From Nymphalis io (Eukaryota; Arthropoda; Insecta; Lepidoptera; Nymphalidae): a stretch of DNA of 64,000 nt. The stretch covers positions 8,680,001 through 8,744,000 of the forward strand of contig NC_065903.1 of NCBI RefSeq assembly GCF_905147045.1, in the 5' to 3' direction. Made by a program: the position numbers and the translations under genes. Within the stretch, counting starts at the first letter, position 1. Every line of letters starts with the position of its first letter. This document shows, in pieces, positions 45,559-57,500 of this stretch. Below the pieces are notes generated by a model. The model made no database searches. It saw nothing but the letters and a program-made list of their open reading frames with translations, and was not told the origin of the DNA.

Positions 45559-48500
45559 TTAGACTTATTATGTCAGAATATCAGAAGGGCCTTTAAAATT
45601 ATCTTGGCTGTTATCCTCCATGGTGGGCGTGATAATGGCGGAATATCCAAAATAAAGACACGTTTTTATTGTTCAGTACACTACTATTAAATTTCACAGT
45701 AAAGTTACACAAAATATAATACGGTTAGGTTGATTAACTTGGATTGAGAGCCGACAGGTTAGAAAGTGTCTGCCTCGTGTGACGGTGACATGTCAATGAT
45801 TAGGTGTCAGCACGTTTGACGACACACTACCATATTCGGGATTACTTGTTCTTAAAATAATTATTCTCTTACAAATAACTAACTGCCATACACAATTTGT
45901 TATAACAGAAGTAACAATAATTATCAAACCATTAAAAATGCGCAAACTATGATTACTACTTAATCTCCCACTGAAATTATCAACGCACCGTCATATATTA
46001 TAATATAAATAATATCATATATTATAATATAAATGCAGAATATATATATATATTCTGCAAAATATGTAAATGCAGAAAAGTAACATGTGCTTCTGTTTAA
46101 CCAGATTTTTAAACAAGTTTTGCAAGAATACTTTTATTTATTAAATTTGCGTTTTCGTTTTTAGAAGTGGAAGATGCGTCGAAACTATGAAGGTAATTAA
46201 AAATAAACCTGTAATTGCTTTTTACTAGATATTTAGTGTGGATGTATTAAAATAAATCACGGTTTTACCGTTTACAAAATTAAATTGTATTAATGATTCT
46301 TTTCGAAAGTAAAAGTTAATTAATGCGTAAATTTGGTAAATATTTCTTTAAATCATTCAAAATATGTGGTTTTGTATTAACATATTAGTATTTCTCATCC
46401 AGGACAATCTCATTCTTATTTTCGGATTTCATTTATTAATATGAAATCCGAAAATATACTAAATATCAACTTTTTGAACCAACTTCAAATAACGGAGAAC
46501 ATTCTCAATTTGGTTGTTTTTTATGTTTGTTACATCAGAACTCCGTAATTTTTTTTGGAAAGGTATACTTTCCGTTTGGTCCCATTCAAATTTGTATATC
46601 ATCTCTAAGGGTGAAAACATAGGGGATGAGAGTCTTTATGCCAACGAATTTCATTTGAAGTCGGTTTTGTTTTTTAAACAAACAATTATTAAATCGAGAA
46701 GTTTCGTAGATATATAGGTAATGACTTCATTTATCTATCTATGAAACAATTTTTTTTTGTTTAATGATTGAAATCAGGCAATCGGAGACAAGATTCTAAT
46801 AACATTAAGCAAATAAACATGAAACTAAATGATTCATACAAGCCGCAATAAATAATCCGTTGCATGGTAGAGTTTTGGCACCGATCCAGTCGCAGGTAAA
46901 TTACTTCCGGGAGTAGTTGTTTTGGTGGCAACGACAGATAAATATAAAAGTACTTTCAATAGTGGAATGCTAGTCTTGACTTCCTTAATTGTTTGTGACA
47001 AGAATTGAGTTGTGACGTTCAGAGTGTTTGTGTAACAATTACAATATGAATGTTTAATTCATGCTTTCATGTTTGTAGAATAATACCAAATACCACTTGA
47101 AATTAAAATAAAAACAATTCGATATGTTTTAAATTATTTATTTAAGATAATTTTGGTTTGTATATTGTTATTTCGTCCCCGATAAGAAGTTTTTTGTCAA
47201 TATATCAAAATAAATGCAATTCATTATAGTACAGTACAGTAACAGCCTGTGAATGTCAGCAGTAGGACACACTAAGTCCTGCTCTTCCTTTTTTGAGGAG
47301 AAGCATGAGATGGCCCAGTGGTAAGAACGCGTGAATCTTAATCGATGATCATAGGTTCAAACCCGGGCAAGCACCACTGAATTTTCATGTGCTTAATTTG
47401 TGGTTATAATTCATCTCGTGCTTGACGGTGAAGGAAAACATCGTGAGGAAACCTGCATGTGTCTAATTTCACTGAAGTTCTACCACATGTGTATTCCAAT
47501 AACCCGCATTGGAGCAGCGTGATAAGCTCATAAAACCTTCTCCTCAAAAAGGGAGAGGAGGCCTTAGCCCAGCAGTGGGACATTCACAGGCTGTTACTGT
47601 ATGGAAGTGCACAAAGCTATACCACCAAGTAAAACAAGTTCTTACAACATCATTGGAGCAGCATGGTGGAATAAGCTCCACGACCTTCTCCTCAAATTAC
47701 CAAGTAGCAATCATTAAATATTTCATTGCTGAAAAAAAGTTAAATACTTAATAAGTATATATAAACCACTATAGCTGCTCTGCATATCTATCAAAATTCC
47801 TGACACTGACTATGAAGTTTTCGACATATTAAGGTGGGAAAACTCCACAAAGACACATTGTTAACACAAATTCAGTTCCTTTTTACGAGCGCTTTCTTAT
47901 TAAGATCTAAGTGTTATATATACTACGATTAATCAACGAAGAATATAATATATTTAACTAGCACTTTACCCGCGGCTTCGTTCGCTTTGTAATTTAGAAT
48001 TGCTAAGTACCAATTTCCATAGCTCTTTCTTAAAAAATGGAGGATTTTCATACAAATTTTCATCTCACAACTTTAGGAGTTAAATTTTTTGAAATCCTTC
48101 CTTAGTGCTAACTAACTGTATGAAAGGACCCCGTATGCAATTTTTTATGGTGCTAATTATTTTATAAATAAATAGATTTTAATAGTGTTAATTTCTCCTT
48201 TGAAGGGTTTAATGACCCTCGGTAATTACTGGCACACATTCAATTGTGAAGACAGACTAAATAATCATTTAAATATCTTGACTTAATATTATATTTCTTG
48301 ATTTGCTGTCGATTGTGATTCATTTGTCACTTTATATATGACGTCGATTACGACTAATTAGTAACTCAGTTGATTTTAATGTAACGGTGGGGTGTGAATG
48401 CCGTGATGTTATTAGTCACGTGATCGGAATCGTTTGGAGGGGTAACTGTCACATTTTAATGGTTAGAGAGCGGTGAGTCGCGGTAAGTGTATCGCGGTAA

Positions 48501-51500
48501 TATGTATTAAGCGGAAGCTCAATTCATTACAGAGAGCGATACAGTTCGGACCTTCCAAACAGGACCGTTGGTTCACGCAACTCCGATAGTTGTAATATAA
48601 CTACTTTGTAATTTGTGATTGCTGATTACCTACATAAAGTACAAGAATTATCATACTGTATCTTTGTGGTTAATTGCCTGAGACCTACGCCATGGAGCCT
48701 GTACCAGAAGCTCCTACCGATGACGGGCGTGCCGCTGATCTATCGAAGACGGCGTCATATATATAAAAAAAAAACTAAATAAATTATTTAACGTTTCGCT
48801 CAGATATATTTCGTATGATTTGATTATAAAATATTTTCAGTAATTTATTACTTTTTATGCATTATCTTTTTTTATCTTACAAAATTGTATCCATTAGTAA
48901 CCTATAAATCATTTCGAATTTATCCGTCGTTTAAATAACACACATTAACCCGCTGTGGCTTTGTACGGGTAGGAGTAATTAGGATCTACGTAAAACGTTT
49001 ATACTGAAGGGCAAACATACAAAGCAAAAAATCTTACTTATTTTAACCTTTGGGTCAATACTTTATGGGCCGCCTAATGATGTAAAAGCCGCAGGTTCGA
49101 TACTGATCCCTTGGGCTATTGTCGTCTCACTTATATGCTTCAATAAGGATCTTAAAAAGAGAATTGCTGTCTTTTTTTTCGAAAATCGAATGACTGATTT
49201 ACCAATGCATAAAGTACAATTATACAAATGAGTTTTTTATTTATCAAGAAGATAATCAATAATTCTAATTCATCTATTGGAATATACATTGGTATAATAC
49301 ATCGAAATAACTCACTATTGTTTTTTGTTAGCAGCTGATTCGTAACAAATTGGAGGTCGTTTATCTTTACATCTAAACTAAATATTTGAGAGCGCATGTC
49401 GACAAGTATTGCGATTCTGTTGCCAGCCTAATATATATAAAGTTCGGCGAGCCAGCGTTCGTTGGCACCTGGCAGTAGCTGAACATTTGGTTGATGTAGA
49501 AATCATATGTTTAATTTACGTTCATAGTTTTGCCACGGATTATTTCAAGAATGCTAGCAATAAAAACAAATTTGTACAAATTTAGTTGACTTCGTGTGAA
49601 TCTGCTGTATTTATCGACATGCAAATTATTACAAATTATGTACCGACATTTTGTAACATACGTTTACTCTTACCCTTACACGCCTCTCTATGCTTTTCTA
49701 TATACAACGACCGGCAGTATTGGGTTTTTTCTTCGTATTTATATTAAACAAATTATTTTAATTATAAGAGGATAATTAATACGAAGCGCTATCGCATTAA
49801 TCCGAAGTCTTCTCGTCTCAATAGCGACTGATTTAAGAATATTATATTTGAATGGGTGGGTGATCTGCGACAGGAGATATTATAAGTGCACATTAAAATA
49901 ATTTAAAAATTGGTGTTGTTTCGTTATTTAATTTTATAGAGAATATTTTATTCTTTTATGTTTTTTGATCAAACGCAACCGTTGTATATATAATGTAATA
50001 CATAATTGTATAAATTTAAATAAACAATAAATTAATTAAATTTGAAATAGATTTACCCATGTAAAATCAAGTCAAAGATTTTTTAATGTTCTACGTACCT
50101 ACTTATTGTACTTTTTTACGCTGTCAGTTTATTAGTTAATATATAATTAAATTAAATAGGCAATATAAACCTTTACGTAACCAAAATCGAGTAAAAGAAA
50201 CAACTTGGTATAACAACATCAAAATATTACATGTCATATACTAGCAAGTAAATAGCGAAAATAAAGAGCCTTAATTATAAACATTGTTTAGCGGGGGTCA
50301 AACAATGCGATGTCTTCTTTTTTCGAATGTCAAATCAATAATGACAGAAGGGAGAACTCAACTAATTATCAGTGTGCAACTAAATAGCAGCTAAGCAACG
50401 TTTATAACTGTATTTATATAAGATTATGAGTTTTATTCGTTTGATGTAGTAAATTTAATTTCAGATAAATGTTAAGATTTCTAGCTGATCTGGGGTATGC
50501 TACATGATTCTCTATTATGAAGTAAAACCCGATTCGAAGACAAGAGGGATATAACACATGTACGCTAGTCCAATACAAGCAAACGTTTTAAGAATTACAT
50601 TTCGAGCAAACACGATATAACATTGTCAATGCTGAATTTTCATTACACTATAAATATTGTAAAAGTACCGTATAGTCATAAAATTTTTATGTGTGTTACA
50701 CGTCATACTATTTTTTTTATGAAGTAGATAGGCGGACGTGTATATGGGCCACTTACATCGCCAATGTGCTACTAACCTTGGGAACTAAGATGTTATGCCT
50801 CTTATGCGTGTGTAACAACTGGCTTACACTTTAATACGGAACTAAAAATTTGTCTGAAGACGAAATGAGTGTTTATTCATTAAGAAAATAATTGGTGTTA
50901 ACGGTTAGCACGTATAACTCAAGGGAATCGTAAAATTATAATCTTGGCAGTAGTTCTCTAGAACGCTGATACTACGCTATCAAGGCTTGATGATCTGATT
51001 AAAAACTGGCTCTCACCAGTACATCTCGACCTGACTGAATAAAATATTTATTGCACTTTAAGATGTTTCTAAAGCTAGTATTTTATATTCAGCTAATATA
51101 GCGCTTATAATTTATTGATAAATATACTTAAAAATAAACAAATTTGTAAACCGATTTTAATTTTTTTTGGTTTTTCTAAAAAAAAAGTCGAGCAGATCAT
51201 TCAGATTATAATTGAATAGACTCGTATAATTAACATTAAAAGTGAAGTATAGTGCATTATATAGAAGAGATAAGGATTGTTTAGCTTTACCTCTTTCTTC
51301 TATATGAATGGGGTATATAAAAAATGTCCTAGGTACATACAACATTTCGGAAAAACTTGAATATATTAAAGAAAGTAACTTTATACTTTATTTTACACCA
51401 CAATCATTAAAAAAGTTACAAAAATGGTTGCAACCTAATTATGAGTAGCATATAACTTTGGCGATCGTATCGCTTATGTTACATAGCAATCTCTTCAAGG

Positions 51501-54500
51501 CAACCAACAAGTTCTTTTATTTGTGTCTATATTTCAAATTATAATATGTTATCTGTTATGTTAATGTTATGTAATTATTTCTATGGTAACGAAATTAATT
51601 TAACAATAATTAATTTAATAATTAATTAAACTTATAAATGTTGCTTAGCGCTCTTTCTGTTATTATTGATTTGACATTGACGCTAAATAAATTATACCTA
51701 AAGCCGTTCCATTTTAGAATTATTATTAATTGGAAATAAAAATATTTAGTTAGTATATAGTTTAGTGTATATTTTTAAGATTATAATATGAGAATTTAGA
51801 TTGCAGGTGCCGCTGACAATTTTGCTTCATAAATTAAATTTATTAAGGTTCGATGCGCGGGGGAACCACCGTGTAAATTGAATTCGCGTAAATTGAAGTC
51901 AGAGTTATATTGCGGAAGAGTATCCAAGATTTATAATATTGAAAATATAAACACTCAATTTTACCAAGATATTTAAAAATATTTATAATAAATGTTGGCG
52001 TTTGTTGCTTTCGTCCAGCAGTAGACGGCAAAAGGCTGAAAAAAAAAATCTGAAACATATGTGGAAGAATTTTATACGACACATCAGTGTCGGTATATTG
52101 TTCAATGTTTTTCTTGAATCTTAAAAAAATTATGCTTGTTTTATAAACATGTGATCTTCAGTTATAATGTGTTTATTATATTCACTGGTCCCATCTCGCC
52201 ACTAACAGATCAGAAGCAGAAAACAAATCTCAAAATATTTCAAATTGAAAATCGAATGCAAATGCCGTTGACGGACTTTTGAAGAATGAAGATAAAATTA
52301 TTTAAAACGGTTTTTGATAAAAATTTAAAATATTCGAATTTTATTTTATACTAGCAAATCCGTGCCCACTTCGTTGGGCGATAAACGTTTTTACTAGTGA
52401 TCGATTGGCCGAACATTAATAAAATTGTCTCGCGTATTAGATATTTTAAATTATCTCTTAAACTATGTAAACAAAACACACTGTAAAAAACAAATTTTAT
52501 ATAAATAAAATATCCTTGGTAATAAAGCAACTTTTCTCTAGAACTCAATCATGTATCTCGTCATCGTTAAGGCAGCGTTCGTAAGAAACGTTTTCATTCG
52601 ACCGTTTTTTCTCCGACTAACTTTGCAAATCCCACTACCACGAAAAAGTCTTTTTATTTTTCGGGTTAATATATAGCCTATGACACTTACAAATGATGTA
52701 GTTTTCTATTGGTAAACGGATTTTCAAAATAGGTTTGGCAGATCCAGAGATTACCCCCTACAACCTCACAAACTTTACCTCTTTATAATAATAGTATATA
52801 TAGACAAGAATATGAAATTATTTTGTTTTGCTTGTTTTTCTTGCTACGTCAATAATCTAAAATAATCTATAATATATACTAAAACCTCCAAAACGCACTA
52901 CTTTTTTGTATAAGTTTTATGTGTATTGGCTTAGTAATTGGTTTAGTAGTTTTTCAGTTAGACGTTACTAAAAAAAATCTCCTTATATATTAGAAAAGAT
53001 AATTGACATTTCCTAACGATTTAAAAAGGGACTGTATTTGTCACATTTATATTAAAAGAGAATTCATATCAAATACAAGGGTCACAGCCCTGTTTACCCC
53101 ATGTCGTACAGCCCAATCTATTCCCCGTTTCCGGTCCCCACGTTCAAAATGACTCACCCATCGTCAATAGAACCATTTCACTAATAGCCCCTCGCTGCAA
53201 ACTGTGCGAGAACATTCTGTTTTCGCCTCACTTCGCTTAATTAACTAATTAGGTACGAAATAATTAGATGTAATGTGTTATGTCTTAATTTAATAATAAG
53301 GAAGGTTATCATTATAATTTATTGTAATTCTCATTTGAAATAATATCATAATAAATGAAGTACAAATTTTATTATGTGATAAATTATGTCACCGTCATCG
53401 GTGAATCGTAAGTAGTGCTCTTGTATAAAGGTGACTTTCCACGGTGCATGATTCTGCGGATTATTCAGGCATGGCCGACAAGCTGAGACAGACGCGCACT
53501 GCACAAATTCCATGCGTGCGTGATGGTCTGATTCGGTCTTGAGATTCGAAGCCATTTTGTCATTTCAAAATACAAAGTCAAAGAGAACGTATCGCTGCAG
53601 CTGCGGCTCTTGTTTATTTGTTTGAGCGCACATTCCTGCGCTTTCACTCTTCGCATGGTGCGTCGGTGCGGGCTAGTATATCAAGAGTCCCTTGTATCAC
53701 GCACCTTGGGATGCCACCTTATGAATTCACTTCGTACCTTACAATAAACGCTATATTGATGCGGAATACGCTATTTTAATGTCATAATTTTGTTATTATA
53801 GTAAATGATTACTTTCTGTCAGTCGACAATGTTCTGTGATGATTTTCGAGTTTGTTCTTACAAAATAAGCTGTACCATTTTTTTGTAGCTAACGCTGGCA
53901 ACAATGAAACAAGTCCACAGGGTAGGTAGTAAATTGTATAGAATAATCTTTGACACGATATCTTACTAAATTTGAGCCCATTTTGATGATTTTAGGGGTT
54001 TCATACATTGAAATTTAGTGCACTCCATATGTAGATAGAGATTAACCTAGCGGTTAAAAAGGTAAATATCCAAGTGTTCGTCCCTACGTATTCTGACTGA
54101 TTTGAGCAGCGCGCTTATATAAGCCTTCTCATATTAATTATTTATTATAGTAATAAAGGTCTACAAAGAAGAACATAAAATAATATCATCTGTGTACCTA
54201 AATAAAAAATACATAAATTAATATTTTAAATTACGATATACATATAATTATAAAGTTGTTTAAATTAATCTCTTATTTTTAGAGTTGTCGTCTACTAAAG
54301 CAAGTCAAGGCAAAGCTATTTAGATGTGAACATCGATTCCAGAAATAATTTCTTAATTTACAAATTTATTTTTGAATTATAAGTGTTTGTTGACAGACAA
54401 GGTCAATACCATTTGGCAAGCCGAACTACAAAACCTCTTTATTTTTATATACGACCTATTATTTAATTTTTTATTTTTCTATACGTTCACCCTACACATA

Positions 54501-57500
54501 TATAAAACATAATAACATATAGTCACTATATATTGTGAAACAAAGTCGCCGCGTCTGTCTGTCTAAATTACCTATAAGATTTTCACAATTTAATAATGAA
54601 TTATAAAATTATTCTAATTATATTTTATTAAAATATGATAGAAATAATATAATTGTTATTTCTATCGTATTAATAATGTAAACTAGCTCGAGCTAGCAAC
54701 CTAAAGCGCAACCTATAATGTCGGGGTTAGGGGATTAATAGGTGGGTGTAACCAATTAGGAGCTACGAGTCCAATCAATTAAACAACGAAAATCAGGGGA
54801 TAAAAATGAATTTGCTTGCTATGAAATGTGTTTCGATTTTACCAAAGGTTACTTTTAAACTTTAATTAATTTAATTATAAATGAAAAAGGCGAAATAAAT
54901 AAACGAGTTTGCTATCTGTTATTCGTTTTAACGAGTTAAATATCGCATCTGATGAAGATTATATATATTTCCTTTTATTTCTGTATGTTGAATAAAATAT
55001 AGTTAATTAGGTTTTGCAAGTCCATTGCTTTTTCGTTGTAGCGTGACAAAAAAACACACATTCACATAAATACATATTATTAAGGGTGTGAATGGACTAA
55101 GCAGGTATTACAAATTACTTTAAAGTTTGGTATTAATAATAATTAACGTTTAATATGAAAAAAAATATTGTATCGTATCATATTTCATTATTTTTTTTCA
55201 CTCATTGGAAACCTTCAGAAATCGGGTTATGCGGAAAATGGTGGAGTATACGCAAAGTGGCTGGAAATTGAGAGCTGAAGATCGAACTCAGAGGCGTTCC
55301 ATTGGAGAGGCCAGCAGTGGCCAAAAAAAGTGATGATGATGATTTCGTTTTAAATATGATATTTTAATATCATGTGAAATTATTTATAAATTTCTATAAC
55401 AATTTGAAAATGGATCCGAAGTTAGAATTAATATAAAATAAAGTTTGGATTAGTCCCGGCCGCTGAATTTCACTTGAGGTGAGCCTCGTTTGGCTTGATT
55501 TTAAAAATGTGTGAAAACAGAGGACCCGAATTATTTTTTCATATTAAATTAAATATTGAAGTATGCTTGATAATGAATATTTAAATAAATAAAAAACAAA
55601 ATGAAGATTATTAGCATGGGTTTCTGGAACAGGTGTACCTATAACTGATGTACTGTATAGCCCACATATCTATCACGACAGAATAATGTTGACCGACAAC
55701 ACGAAAATGACTTAAAGACTAAAATTAATAAATGTTACTTTATAGCAATTGAAATGTCAATAATTGAACCAAAAGGATAGAGTATAGAATGTGGATCCCA
55801 CAGAGAACTGGCCGGAATTTTAGCATTACTCTTAATTACTGGAGATTATAATTACATGCTGTGTCTCTCAGTAGCAACCGAGTAATTTTTGCATGTTTCA
55901 TATTCACCATATTATTGGTTAAATGTAGCTGTAGGCTATTCTGTAAGAGCAAACTCGAAGCTCAACGCAGAAAACGGTTGTGGAATGTCAGAAAGTGATA
56001 TGTGAGTTTCACCATAATAATTACAATATTTCAAGAACACACGCATCAAACTAGTATGAGTCAACGTTTCATGGGTGATTAATAAAGTTTTTATAGAATA
56101 TTGCTACTCAATTCGCTATTAATATTAATATTTATTTAATTATATTTGTATATAAAGAAGGGAACAATATCTTATTTTGAACGATTCCTTTATACTATTT
56201 TTCCTATAGCCTTATAAAATGGTGCCCGAAGGCTTGTCAACTGGCATCAGCAACTATGTTCACTGCCATGAATTATTTATAACCGTAGGAAAATCCATTC
56301 ACATAATATCATAATTCAATTTTTATAACAGATAATGTTATTGTCAACATAAGCAAAGTTAGAAAATAAGGAAGTCTTGTTTGTAGTGTGTAAGAAAAGG
56401 TATAAATTATCTTAGTTATTCTTTTATGAAGTATACTTTCAATTTAGTTTTTATGCAAGAGGGGGCAAACGTGCAGGAGGACGTTACCTGATGGCAAGTA
56501 ACTTTGACCACCCATGGATATCTGCAACACCTGAGGGCATGCAGGTGCGTTGCCGGCCTTAAAGAAGTGAGTACGCTCTTTTCTTGAAGGTTTGAATATC
56601 ATTTCGGCTTGGAAAAATCACCGGCGAAAGGTGGTTCCACAGAGTGGTTGTGCAAAGTAGAAAATGTCTTAAAAATCGCGCTGTTGTGGATTTCCAGGCA
56701 TAGAGGAGGTGAGGATATAATTTAGAATTCTGGCGTGATGTCCGGTGGTTTTTCAGCATTCATAATTCAGCAGCCGGGTACCAGCGACGCCTTTTGCGGC
56801 GGGGGGAGAAGGTGCCCAGAGCACCTCTTTCTTCTCCCCAGTCTTCGTCTGCGGAGCAGATCTGCAGTGGCGTCCTCTTCCCGCTCCCGCTTCGCGACCT
56901 CCTTATATGACATCACACTTTCACAAATGAAGACCACTTCTGATCAGCACTCCGGAGAAGTCTCCACCGACAACGGCCACCAGGTAATGCCTCTGGGGCC
57001 CCCAGGCGGTACACTCCATCAGGGTGTGTTGCACGCCGTGTCGGATGGCGCACCACACTTGTGGCAGGAAGGTGACACTTGCCACCGTGGTATCTCGCGC
57101 AGGTACTTACCGAAGCAATCGTGTCCGGTAAGTACTTTGCTTCAACCAGAATGAGAGCGTGCCTCGTTTTCTTTTGATCCAGCGGCTCTAGTGGGGACGT
57201 ACCACCTCCACTATCGCTAGGCCCGCCGTGGGACCCCAGGTCCTCCTGCCATCGGGCTATCAGGGCTTGCTGGGCTAGAGCTCTGATCCACCTGACCTCC
57301 GCCAACCCTAGACGGCTGCCGCGGTTTCTCGCCGGAATCTGTAGAGCACGTCCTCCGCGAGCACGTCCGCCTGGAGTTCTCAAGGCGGATCGCCTGCGAG
57401 AAACTGTCTAATTTAAAGATAATTTTTTTAATAAGCATCTTGACTTCGATTATATAAAATTAAATTGAAATTAACAAAAGTATTGTTTAATTTTAAATTG

